A stretch of 64,000 nucleotides of DNA from Candidatus Aenigmatarchaeota archaeon (GTDB taxonomy: Archaea > Aenigmatarchaeota > Aenigmatarchaeia > Aenigmatarchaeales > JACQIB01): NCBI GenBank assembly GCA_016198755.1, contig JACQIB010000004.1, forward strand, positions 27,192 through 91,191, written 5' to 3'. The notes beneath the pieces are model-generated. The model saw only the letters and a list, made by a program, of their open reading frames with translations, did not search any database and was not told where the DNA came from. A program made the position numbers and the translations under genes. This document shows positions 26,601-35,162 of the stretch, piece by piece (within the stretch, counting starts at the first letter, position 1; every line of letters begins with the position of its first letter).

Positions 26601-28442
26601 CTTCCATACAGTTTTCTTCGGCAGCTCAGAAACCTTTACTGTTTTAAAATCCCTCTTTTCCAGCCAGCAGTAATCATTATGGTTTAAATTTCTCGATCCA
26701 GGGCTTGGATATGTTTCCTCATTGTCAGAATACCCATAGTTGCAGAATGAGCTCGCATAATCCATGTTAACGCTGCCACAATTATCAGAGCCTGTTATAG
26801 TATTCCCATTCCTATCGAAAATAATCTGTTTTGTCGTTATATTCCCTACAGGTTCCTGATTTGCACACAAAGTTTCTATATGTTCCCTATAATATCCAGG
26901 TCCCTGATTAAACAGATATCTCAACTGTTTAACAAAATCTGTTTTCCAATAATCAAGAGTATCATCCAAACCATACTTTTCCTTTGGATTTTTATAGGAC
27001 ATTATAGCCGGTATTTCTATCTGCTTCAGTTCCAGTTTGTAGTGGCCGCCAGAGGAAGTGTCAACTGAAAAATACTGCTGCGGGATGTTTATGATAGAAT
27101 AATAATGGTATCTGGTGTTTGGAGTATAATAGGGATCATAAACGTTCTCATATCTGGTAACTGTTCCAGAATTCCAGTTAAAGGTTTTCAATGTCTCTTC
27201 TGTTCCATTAGGATATGTTATTGTATAGTAGAAAAGGTGCTGGTTTTTGCTATAATAATTCTTGCCTGCAATCTGGTTTTCCGTTATCTCAGAAAACGAA
27301 TAGGGATAGGAATTGAAACTGCTGTATTGGTACTTTCCTGGGCTGTACCAGTCTCTCAGGAGTGCTGAAAATGAAGGTGTTGTTATAGGCTCCTCTTCCC
27401 CCCCAACAGAAACAGCCGGTTCAATAACAGAGTACTTCCTTAACCTTATCGTATCTATAAACCCTCCAATACCCTTATCAGCAAGGCAGTCTGAATCCCC
27501 CCAAGTTTCTATTCTCTGTGTTGGATGATCATCATCCACCCGTTTATTTCCCACTTTCCTGATTCCATCTATAGAAATATCAGCATAAGTCCCATCTGTC
27601 TTATAGCTGATCTGATACCATTTGTTTGGCTCATAATAGCCGCCATCATACCAGTTATCTTTCCAATATCCCTCGTACAAATGACTGGAATAACCCCAAT
27701 GGCTCACTGGAATTTCATTTGCTCCACACCTTCCAAACTGCAAAATCGCAGGGCGCGAGCCAGTTCCAATGTTAAGAGCGCCTGCTGTTTGATTTGGGTA
27801 CAATTCCAGATCCAAAACAAACTTTTTCAGCTGTTCTGGCAGAATAGTGTATGAAGGTTCTGCATTATCCGCGGTTCCCTGTACAAGCATACTGTTCTCT
27901 CCGCGGAAAGCTTCCAAATCTGAAACGCTCACATCTGCAAATGCCGAATCCACCCACCCCTGTGGTTGCCTATCTTTGAAATCTGCAGATTCCTTATCAA
28001 AATCCTGGTAAAAATCAAAAGTTTCCTTCCCACTGCTCCCATATTCAGGAATCTCAGCTCCATAGTAGGCATATATATTTTTTTCTCCCCCCGCGGGGAT
28101 ATTATCAACTTTAACCCAGAAAACAGTCTCTTTTGTCCCGCAGGTTAAATAGTCTACCCAGAAAGGATAGGGTTTTGTCCAGCTGGAGTTGTCAAAGCTT
28201 TTAGAATCCGTAAACCTTACATCAGCACATGAAGGTGAAATTTTGTCCTCAGCCAAAAGCCTTTCCGTATCCAGTGTAATTTTTACCTGAAAATCCGCAA
28301 GCTCCTGTCCGCTATTCTTTATTGTTATTGGAACTCTATAATCAAACCCTGCAGCAAAAGCTGGAAGGGAAATAAAAATAGAGAAAATAATAAAACAGAC
28401 CAAAAACTGCAATTGACGTATTTTTGTTACCAATGTCCCCAC
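23622..28442 (-). CDS. Giant modular protein: DUF2341, junction motif, toxin-like region, metallopeptidase
   Basis: The product has 1606 residues. A signal peptide (1-31, ending PAFA) is followed by a DUF2341 domain (about 33-150), a concanavalin-like domain (about 150-345), and a domain starting 'LLRDWYSPG' (about 356-620) shared with the 2064-residue neighbour. Then come the junction motif SPFVQDSG (629-636), a membrane helix (about 650-672) and a 'GFTAYGAYL..' segment. Helical regions follow, then a pre-toxin-like stretch 'SAENKGRFVGDIVQLF' (about 1134-1149) and a nuclease-like module (about 1225-1360, 'GPDFEVGDEIVEHSRIG'). The C-terminal metallopeptidase has HEIGH at 1469-1473 with E1511 and D1515 as likely further ligands. 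The layout resembles bacterial polymorphic toxins, but no immunity gene is adjacent. The start is GTG 28442, and its exact position is uncertain. Confidence 0.8.
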   Translation of the reverse strand: MGTLVTKIRQLQFLVCFIIFSIFISLPAFAAGFDYRVPITIKNSGQELADFQVKITLDTERLLAEDKISPSCADVRFTDSKSFDNSSWTKPYPFWVDYLTCGTKETVFWVKVDNIPAGGEKNIYAYYGAEIPEYGSSGKETFDFYQDFDKESADFKDRQPQGWVDSAFADVSVSDLEAFRGENSMLVQGTADNAEPSYTILPEQLKKFVLDLELYPNQTAGALNIGTGSRPAILQFGRCGANEIPVSHWGYSSHLYEGYWKDNWYDGGYYEPNKWYQISYKTDGTYADISIDGIRKVGNKRVDDDHPTQRIETWGDSDCLADKGIGGFIDTIRLRKYSVIEPAVSVGGEEEPITTPSFSALLRDWYSPGKYQYSSFNSYPYSFSEITENQIAGKNYYSKNQHLFYYTITYPNGTEETLKTFNWNSGTVTRYENVYDPYYTPNTRYHYYSIINIPQQYFSVDTSSGGHYKLELKQIEIPAIMSYKNPKEKYGLDDTLDYWKTDFVKQLRYLFNQGPGYYREHIETLCANQEPVGNITTKQIIFDRNGNTITGSDNCGSVNMDYASSFCNYGYSDNEETYPSPGSRNLNHNDYCWLEKRDFKTVKVSELPKKTVWKMEFDIEEPEAAAVVSPFVQDSGSNNEGTNGNNDIAVFPLAAGAAAVAAGAYAIGIFAGKGRIKNIKSGFTAYGAYLKNKAKTVLSFIEQEKDGYWSRRFDTETAERLKASAAWDNYIRKRAVITEDPVRIPVSNIVSNFEAVVNDIQKTIPIIPNIVNSVKDVFTGILHTANDFVSKAIETVKPVIDDFKGFFSDLLKPVKKAVSGVIETVKDMATPIFRAIKPAVELVKSPIERVTEVLSTVLPEVKSPEKNVTITPVGKLVDFILPVQTKRAENRHIDFGNPPELPKIWTPEQEEEAVLPPDGEMVEWDSQPKKSGISSRIGKDSKLFTETKAYYKNLRESKKDYIAKKWKEELRLQDEWNRNYFSKKAKEDLYGETKDEVLRMIEEGVSMETIALEWNDFLNQSEEERLKPVEYSTYMVYYDRATQLIKDGLEFLGGFLKSFFDSFKSLVLAGKFVISDFPAYLSNWLKNSQDPIGDIASVLVSVGKAGLWVLGHPIEVLEGLKELSKGMAEYYSSSAENKGRFVGDIVQLFFGGEILKSLGGIKNLPEAIKLFFNTLKNEKTIATIIEKYGDDVGRLVKEIEVNVGRKLTEKEAEGAAKVMKKILTVEKNQNGEGREAFARYIANKKQPITDPEKIILSEKNKSGPDFEVGDEIVEHSRIGRDSGKENVADAIYKRISVKAQQLKRYEGKTKTVLIEVGEDSHISSEDIENMASDLANKLDMPEWEGIDKIVIVKTGGGIIELSGSSAKTVGSGIKLAMIKNVGEIEAELPDLKKGTKYEFSESSGHFLDTTIYGRTMASDYKKNVGGIQTTWWFGNSAEKISFYTKPISELKSDVKDWLGESVPRFVAKHEIGHKAALESENFWIYYFNIKSEKVRNWIMNKIVDDVGALDEVTADIFAAKNNLGAIDFVHNRYANNIGKDSYDFYRFLVKQLREQAVVTGDKDFLDAALSVEKKYEEFMKKGVLFPAAIAVEELVRNDLYNEGNSK

Positions 28443-28495
28443 GCACTATTAGTTATCTAAGCATAAAAATAGCTGCTTTTTATCATACGACACTC

Positions 28496-31400
28496 TTAGC
28501 GCGGCAATATATCCATTAACTGATCCTGCACTTCCCCAGCTTCAGCTTCACTCCCAACTTTCCCTTTGTCTATTGTATTGGTTAGCCAATTGTCCATAAT
28601 ATCCTTTGCTTCATTGTAGTCGGCTTCGCTGACTTTACCTTTATTTATTAAAGCTTTTATCGGTATGTGCGCTTGGTTAGCAAGCCTGCTATCCCCAGTT
28701 CTTTTAGCCAAAAGCTCCGCAGAAATAATACTTTCAATCTGAGTGGCAGAAAACTGCCTGTCAATATTTTCATTCAAAGCATCCGTTATATCAGCTACCC
28801 TGTAATTTACCATATCCTTGAATACCTTATCCCCAGCCTTTACTCTAACTAACGCATCAGCTTCCAGTTCATTGAACCAGGTTTTGCTTCCGTGTTCGAA
28901 TTTCTCCATATAGAAACCTAGATTTCCTTCAAATCTATTCTTTGCAATAAACACATGTCCCATTTCGTGTGCGAAAACAAAGTCTATTACCCTAGGCACT
29001 ATTGGCGTTGAGCTTCCAATCCTTATTGTATCAAAGTTTGCCTGTGCAAATGTTCCCTTCTCAACATCCCCCACAACAATTTTATTTGGACTAAACCCAA
29101 AGTTTTTCTCCTGCTTTCTAACAGCTTCCTGCAGCACTTCAAAATCCTCTTTATTGAGTGAGGATAGAGGTTTGTCCCTGCGTATAACACCTACCGCAGC
29201 TTCTCCAAATGCAAAAACAGACCTGTCTAAAATAGCATTCACTGCGTTGTCCATATCCTCTATAATACCCCCATACCTCCTCTTTCCCTCCTCATTCGCC
29301 AGAACCATTTTCGCAAGTTCGTGATGTGTGGTAAACAACCCCCCAAGGTTCAATGTCATTTTTGCAAAATCAGTTTCCAGTTTTGTGAAAGTTGAAAGGG
29401 TATTGGAAGTCTTTAAGTCAACACCAAGCTCCATGAGATTGTTTCCTTTGACAACAACAATTTTGTCTATGTTTTCCCAACCAAAAGAATCTGCAGTTTT
29501 TAAGTCTTCTAACATATCTTTAGCATCATCCAAATCAAATTTAGATTTTTCTTCTATTTCTATAAGAACAGTCCTTGTTTTGTCCTTTACATATTTTAAC
29601 TGTTCTGACTTGTTTCTTAATCTCCAAGTAATATCTCTGTATTCTGCAGGTGTTCCTATTTTTGTATGTTCTATAACTTCCCCAGGAATTCCATAATCCA
29701 ATAGTTTTGGACCGGCTTTAGGTTCTATAACTAAGTCCATGGTGTTGGTTATTGGGACGTCTTTAGTTGCCAGATATTTTGAAACAGCTTCCCTACCTTC
29801 CATGAGTTTTCCTGTAGAATCTCTTGATTCTAACAGTTTTTTACTAACCTTTGTAATGTCTTCAATTTCCTCTTTTCCAAATTTCCTCCCAGATATTTTA
29901 ACAGTCTGTTCAACAACTCTTGCAACTTCTACTCCATAGCTCTTGGTTATTTGTTTTAAAATACTTTTAGTCAATCCTGACCCTTTCAGCAACTCTTTGG
30001 CCCCCTTACTCCCAACACCGCCACCAATAAGACCTAATGGTGCGAACATAGCTCTAGTGGTATCGTCCTCATCAGCTCTTCCAACACTCTCCTTTGCTCC
30101 ATAAACAGCCAAATCAGCAGCAGAACTCACAGCTCCCAGCCCAATACCAGCAGCTAGTATTGGAATTCCTATACCACCAACAGGAGTCAACACAACCCCT
30201 GCTGCTATCAACCCAATACCAATCAATCCCATCGCATCTGCAGATTTCTTTATTTCCTCGCTCTTATCTACAACAAAGTCTCTAGCACTGTTCACAGCAT
30301 TTATAATAGGCTGCCCAATCAAAGGAATCTTTCCTACAGTATCCAGCACTCCACCAACAAGCTTCTTTGCATTCCCCAGAACATTCCCAAAGAAGCCCAT
30401 AACATTATCCAAAATTCCCTTTGGCTCAGCCTTTGCTGGAGCCGAAACTAAAGGTGCAGCAGGTTTTCCTAGCTCAGGAGTATAAACAACAGCAGGCCTT
30501 GCTTCAAGTTGACTCTGTATTTGCATTCCTAAGCCAGCTAACTGCGCAGACAGCTCTTTGTTATCAGAATTCTCAGACAAATACTGCATTCTTTCCACAA
30601 ACCAGCCAGGATCCCCCTTTCCAGACTTTAACATGTCTATTGCTTCCTGCGCTTGGTTAGCAGCCCAGATAGTTTGTTTATTTTCCTCAAGCCACTGGGC
30701 TTTCTGTTTCTCAGCCTGTGCTGCATTGAATTGTGCCCACATTGCAGCTTCAGCTCTCATCCTAGCCTCCCAAAGCTTTACCCAGTATCCATTTTTCTCT
30801 TCCTGTATAAAGTCTAAAATTTCCTTTGATCTTTTCAAAAGATTATTCCCATAATCTGTAAACCCTTCCTTTATTCCAGTTATAACTTTTCCAGTACGTG
30901 GGCTCCTGCTTAGCAAAACAATTCCGCCTGCTCCCGCAGCAAGCACAGCTCCGGCAGCTAATGGGATTGCTGCGCCTCCTGCTGCCCCAGCATTTTCATT
31001 CCCTGTCCCGCCCCCTCCAGAATCCTGAATGAACGGGTTTGAAATAAAGTTTTCAGCTACTCCAGTATCCCCGTTATCATAGCTTACAAATATTGGCTGT
31101 GAGAATGTATCATTCCTCTCATCTGCCCGTGCAACAAATTCTAAAGTATAATCTCCCTCTTCTTGTGGTGAGAACAGGAAAGGATAAGTTGTACTACTCA
31201 ATTTGGGAATATTTAAACTCTCTATATCAGTTTCTGCTTTGTATATTCTAACTTCGTCTATAGCACCCTTGAAGTATTCGTTGTTATTCCAAAAGCCAGC
31301 TCCAATAGCCTGCTGCCTGTTTGTTTTAACCTTCCCTGTCATTGGCCTTTCAAAGTCCAGCTTCCCATCAACATACCCGCGTGCATATACACCATCATAA

Positions 31401-34400
31401 ACATACTCCATCTTGTGCCATTCCCCATTGGAAACAATATTTTGCCCTCCCCCATTATAGAACTGGCCATTTTCTGTTGTTAGGTGGTAGCGCAGAGTGT
31501 TTCCGCCAGCTGTAGCAGCAACCCCAACATCAGTCCAATCCGGCCCGCTTCCATATATCCATCTCCATGTACCGAAATCATCCACCTTGAACCATGCTTC
31601 TATTTTGAACCCACTCAAGCCATTCAGAATGTTTGGCACTTCAATTCTCTGTTTGCCATCAAAACTGGCAGCCTGCCCTGAAAATCCTCCTGTAAACACA
31701 GCCGTATTATTAACAATTATTCTAAAATCAGAGATTGTTCCTATGTAGTATTCGTTCTTGTTCCATGTACCAGCCCCGATAGCCTGCTGGCGGGAAGTCT
31801 TTACCTTCCCGGTTATCTGCCTTGAAAAGTCTAATTTCCCGTCTATATACCCTGCTACAACATTTCCATCATACACATATCTCAGATGGTATACTTTTCC
31901 TGGAACAAGTTGGGTTATCCCATTCCCATCATAGAATGCGCTGTTTTCTGTTGTCATGTGGTAGCGCAAAATGTCCCCGCCAGCCGTAATAGCAACCCCA
32001 ACATCAGTCAAATCCGGCCCATTCCCATATATCCACTGCCAGTTTGCCTGTTTATTGTATGTAAAATATGTATTTATCTCGAAATTCCCAAGTCCGTTTA
32101 TGACATTTGGAACATCCATTTTCTCAGAGCCACCAAAAGCAATATTACCCATGGCAGAATACAAAACTGTCCCAATAAGATTGCCATTTCTCTCCCCAAT
32201 GCTGTCTATAAAGTTCCCATCAAAGCTCCAGTTTGCTAATAGTGTGTATTTCGGGGGCGTGCGGTTTTTGGAGAGCATATTTGAAATATACGCATTCATG
32301 TCCATCGGGCCCTGCGGTCGCATCCCAACAAGGTAAGTATTGTCTCCATAAGCAGGCTGCAAAAGCTCGGGGTTAGAAAAATCGCTTTTCAGAACCAAAT
32401 CCCCTTTATCTACAGTCAACTCAGAAAGCAGGAAAGAAACCCTCAACTCCCCAAGAGCACGCACTTCAGCACTCCCAGGCTCCGGAGGCTGGCTCAATGC
32501 CTGCTCCATTACTTTATTTCCATCCAGAAGCCAGACAACCTTGTCTTTGTAAACATCCAGTTCAAATGTGTGTTCTGTTCCTGACAAGTCCCCTAAAAAT
32601 ACTGATGGAGGCCACTGCTGCCCAACAGGTATTACATCAGAGACAGCATAGAGTCTCCTGTACCATCCATCCCAGAAAAATCCCAGAAAGTTGTTCATAG
32701 GGAAATTTTCTTTGGTTCTGTACATCATTTGTATATTGTTATAGTTCAGCTCACTATACCCAGCTTCTATAGTTCCTTTCCATTTGATTTTTACAGGATA
32801 ACCAAATTTATCCTGTGTTTTGAAAGTTGCAGAGCTACTATACCAGCCGCATCCATTAGGATCACCACCACACCCATGTCTATCATATCGTGATTCTGGT
32901 GAAGGTTGTGCCGGGAAATTTGTGCCTCCGGAAAGCTTTAGTTTTCCATTCTGCAAAATATAGGGTTTCCCCCACTCGGGCTCTGAAATTATAGAGAATG
33001 TATAGCTTGAATATTTATCCACTGCAGCTTGGTTGCTTGCAGTAAAGTTCAGGAATTTATCTCCCCCATTAATATTTCCTGTAATCTGTCCGTCTCCCAA
33101 ATCTATTTGGAACTCTTTTAGCTGGAATTCCACTGAACCCCCATAAGCTATTATTCCAATTCTCGAAGCTGGCAGCGGGTTTGATAGCGCTACTTCGTTA
33201 ATCTTGTTCCCATCCAAAAACCAGACAAGCTTATCCTTCAAAACCTGCAGTTCATATGTGTGTTCTTTGTTGACTTCTGGCTGGCCCAAATTAACATTAC
33301 CCACGTAGTTTGTATTCATAGCACCGCTATCAAAGGTACCAAGATAAAAACCAATAAAATTCCCATTATTATGTCCCATTGAAAAATCTTCTTGATCCCC
33401 ATAGACCATATTCACCATACCAGCCTGGTAAAAAGCATATTTTCCCTTCCACTTTATTTTTAGCGGATATGAAAATTTATCAGTTGTAATTATTTTCCTG
33501 TATCCTATACCATCGTTTGTTATTTTCATAAATGATGTATCCCCCTTTACTTCAGCTCCGAGCTTCAAATAAGAATATTTTTCTTTTGTTTCTTCCGCGG
33601 TCTGCGTTTTCCAAACATTCATTATCAGGCCCGCGGGCTCAGAAGTGTTAATAAAAAAGAAAGCATCCTCAGCAGGCCTGAAAGCAGGATTTGTTTTGCA
33701 CTCTATATCCCCGCAAGCTTTAACAGCAGTTATTGTTAAGGGCTGTTTAACATCAAACTCGTGAGTCCAAATAACCCCAACCTGCAAATCCTTTACTTTA
33801 ATCTTTTCAAAATTATTTCTTTCAATCCAGCATTTGTCTGTTCTGGCGTGGTTTACATAGCTTCCATACCTGTCATTTTCCGTATATTCATAATAATTAT
33901 ATTTACATACATAGCCTGAAGCAGGATTCATGTTATAGTTCCCGCAGCTTGTTGTAGGGTAATTTATTGGGCCATATCTGTTTACTGTCACAGCTGTTTT
34001 CAGAGTAATGTTACCAACAGGTCCCTCTGCTGCACAATTTTCATCCCTATACTCTCTCCACCAATCCCCATTGTTCCATGAAGAGGAATAGTACATCGTG
34101 TTTATGGTTTCTGCCCGCCATTTATCCAGCTTATCCTCAAGATTATAATTTTCCATTGGGTTCTTAGACAACATTATTTTCGGTATTTCAACCCTTCTCA
34201 ATTCCACTTTATAATGTCCATAATCCGATATATCGGCAGTAAGATTCATAGCTGTGATATCTATTTTTGAAGTATAGTGGTACCTGTATTCCGGTATCCA
34301 CTCAGGAGTCATTTTCACATAATCAGAACTCGTTGCATCTGCAGTGTTTATTCTCTGCTCATAGAGAACCTTTTCAGTACCGTTAGGATAAACCAGAACA

Positions 34401-34690
34401 TAATAGAAAATATTATAACCATTTCCATAGTTGTTGCTTCCTGCAAGCTCTCCCCTAACTTCCCTATGGGAAAACGATGAGCCATCTGGAGCAGAATAAT
34501 GATAAACGTAGTCCCCTTCAGAGTACCAGTCCCTGAGCACAGCTGAATAGGACGGGGCTTGAACTGAATAGGTATCTACTCCAGTTCCCTTCTCTATAAC
34601 TTCAGCTGCAGCAAACTGGGCAAAAAACCCTAAGAAAACAAGGGCAAATACAGCTGAAATAATCACTTTTCTATACATTTGTCCCCCCAT
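28496..34690 (-). CDS. Giant modular protein: LamG-like lectin domains, nuclease-like module, metallopeptidase
   Basis: The product has 2064 residues. A signal peptide (about 1-29) is followed by the 'VLRDWYSEG' domain (about 45-315), homologous to the 1606-residue protein. Two concanavalin-type domains (about 380-535 and 560-765) and two LamG-like domains (about 815-995 and 1005-1153, both with 'GPD.TDVGVA.TAGG') come next. Then follow the junction SNPFIQDSG (1217-1225), a membrane helix (about 1240-1262), 'GFTDYGNNLL..GYW' (1276-1303), a hydrophobic pre-toxin-like region (about 1488-1530) and the shared nuclease-like module (about 1582-1760, 'GEVIEHTKIG'). The C-terminal metallopeptidase has HEMGH at 1908-1912 and NELEADA at 1940-1946; its last 120 residues match the 1663-residue protein. 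ATG 34678, after GGGGGGA, is an alternative start. Confidence 0.8.
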   Translation of the reverse strand: MGGQMYRKVIISAVFALVFLGFFAQFAAAEVIEKGTGVDTYSVQAPSYSAVLRDWYSEGDYVYHYSAPDGSSFSHREVRGELAGSNNYGNGYNIFYYVLVYPNGTEKVLYEQRINTADATSSDYVKMTPEWIPEYRYHYTSKIDITAMNLTADISDYGHYKVELRRVEIPKIMLSKNPMENYNLEDKLDKWRAETINTMYYSSSWNNGDWWREYRDENCAAEGPVGNITLKTAVTVNRYGPINYPTTSCGNYNMNPASGYVCKYNYYEYTENDRYGSYVNHARTDKCWIERNNFEKIKVKDLQVGVIWTHEFDVKQPLTITAVKACGDIECKTNPAFRPAEDAFFFINTSEPAGLIMNVWKTQTAEETKEKYSYLKLGAEVKGDTSFMKITNDGIGYRKIITTDKFSYPLKIKWKGKYAFYQAGMVNMVYGDQEDFSMGHNNGNFIGFYLGTFDSGAMNTNYVGNVNLGQPEVNKEHTYELQVLKDKLVWFLDGNKINEVALSNPLPASRIGIIAYGGSVEFQLKEFQIDLGDGQITGNINGGDKFLNFTASNQAAVDKYSSYTFSIISEPEWGKPYILQNGKLKLSGGTNFPAQPSPESRYDRHGCGGDPNGCGWYSSSATFKTQDKFGYPVKIKWKGTIEAGYSELNYNNIQMMYRTKENFPMNNFLGFFWDGWYRRLYAVSDVIPVGQQWPPSVFLGDLSGTEHTFELDVYKDKVVWLLDGNKVMEQALSQPPEPGSAEVRALGELRVSFLLSELTVDKGDLVLKSDFSNPELLQPAYGDNTYLVGMRPQGPMDMNAYISNMLSKNRTPPKYTLLANWSFDGNFIDSIGERNGNLIGTVLYSAMGNIAFGGSEKMDVPNVINGLGNFEINTYFTYNKQANWQWIYGNGPDLTDVGVAITAGGDILRYHMTTENSAFYDGNGITQLVPGKVYHLRYVYDGNVVAGYIDGKLDFSRQITGKVKTSRQQAIGAGTWNKNEYYIGTISDFRIIVNNTAVFTGGFSGQAASFDGKQRIEVPNILNGLSGFKIEAWFKVDDFGTWRWIYGSGPDWTDVGVAATAGGNTLRYHLTTENGQFYNGGGQNIVSNGEWHKMEYVYDGVYARGYVDGKLDFERPMTGKVKTNRQQAIGAGFWNNNEYFKGAIDEVRIYKAETDIESLNIPKLSSTTYPFLFSPQEEGDYTLEFVARADERNDTFSQPIFVSYDNGDTGVAENFISNPFIQDSGGGGTGNENAGAAGGAAIPLAAGAVLAAGAGGIVLLSRSPRTGKVITGIKEGFTDYGNNLLKRSKEILDFIQEEKNGYWVKLWEARMRAEAAMWAQFNAAQAEKQKAQWLEENKQTIWAANQAQEAIDMLKSGKGDPGWFVERMQYLSENSDNKELSAQLAGLGMQIQSQLEARPAVVYTPELGKPAAPLVSAPAKAEPKGILDNVMGFFGNVLGNAKKLVGGVLDTVGKIPLIGQPIINAVNSARDFVVDKSEEIKKSADAMGLIGIGLIAAGVVLTPVGGIGIPILAAGIGLGAVSSAADLAVYGAKESVGRADEDDTTRAMFAPLGLIGGGVGSKGAKELLKGSGLTKSILKQITKSYGVEVARVVEQTVKISGRKFGKEEIEDITKVSKKLLESRDSTGKLMEGREAVSKYLATKDVPITNTMDLVIEPKAGPKLLDYGIPGEVIEHTKIGTPAEYRDITWRLRNKSEQLKYVKDKTRTVLIEIEEKSKFDLDDAKDMLEDLKTADSFGWENIDKIVVVKGNNLMELGVDLKTSNTLSTFTKLETDFAKMTLNLGGLFTTHHELAKMVLANEEGKRRYGGIIEDMDNAVNAILDRSVFAFGEAAVGVIRRDKPLSSLNKEDFEVLQEAVRKQEKNFGFSPNKIVVGDVEKGTFAQANFDTIRIGSSTPIVPRVIDFVFAHEMGHVFIAKNRFEGNLGFYMEKFEHGSKTWFNELEADALVRVKAGDKVFKDMVNYRVADITDALNENIDRQFSATQIESIISAELLAKRTGDSRLANQAHIPIKALINKGKVSEADYNEAKDIMDNWLTNTIDKGKVGSEAEAGEVQDQLMDILPR

Positions 34691-34750
34691 CTATTTGTAT
34701 AGACAGTTTTAAAAACCTATCTTTTGTGGCAACACTGCTCTGGAAACCGC

Positions 34751-34760
34751 ATATTTATAC
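34751..34760 (+). promoter_or_regulatory. TATA box of the Cys-containing small protein gene
   Basis: ATATTTATAC is centred about 25 bases before ATG 34781, so the transcript is probably leaderless. This spacing also argues against the longer in-frame start at 34724. Confidence 0.55.
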
Positions 34761-34780
34761 ATTTCTTTCCAATTCTGTAC

Positions 34781-35125
34781 ATGATTTTTCCGGATTCTGG
34801 GAGGCGCCCAACAAGCTGGGACCAAGTTAGGATTTTTGATGACTTGGTTTCGTCTGAGGATGCAGAAAAGACAAGAGCCATACTATCCGGAGCTGAAAGG
34901 CGGTGCCCATACCTTAAAATGCAGGGAAAATGGCCTTATTGTGGAAAGGGGCAGGTAATTGAGCCAGATGCACCTCAGCTGAAACCAACCCCAGACAATC
35001 CAATCTACAATACCCATCTGGGTCATGAGTTTATGGAAATTTTCTGTGCAAGGGATTTTGAGGAATGTCTGGTATACAAGGGCGAAAAATCCCATAGGGC
35101 AGATTGGCTTGAAAACCTGCGCTGA
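34781..35125 (+). CDS. Small Cys-containing protein, unknown function
   Basis: A 114-residue soluble protein. Cys pairs are spaced as 'RRCPYLKMQGKWPYCGKG' and 'FCARDFEECLVYKG', which could bind zinc or an iron-sulfur cluster (inference). I recognise no family. It is on the plus strand between two giant modular protein genes and converges with the 707-residue protein gene, 37 bases away. It is the only small gene inside that cluster. The start is set by the TATA box spacing. Confidence 0.65.
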   Translation: MIFPDSGRRPTSWDQVRIFDDLVSSEDAEKTRAILSGAERRCPYLKMQGKWPYCGKGQVIEPDAPQLKPTPDNPIYNTHLGHEFMEIFCARDFEECLVYKGEKSHRADWLENLR

Positions 35126-35162
35126 CTGTACAATGGAGGCTTTCCAATAAAATTCCAATATA

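Noticed and set aside
34724..34780. Longer N-terminus for the 114-residue Cys protein
   Set aside because: The upstream start lies before the TATA box at 34751-34760, so those codons would not be transcribed.
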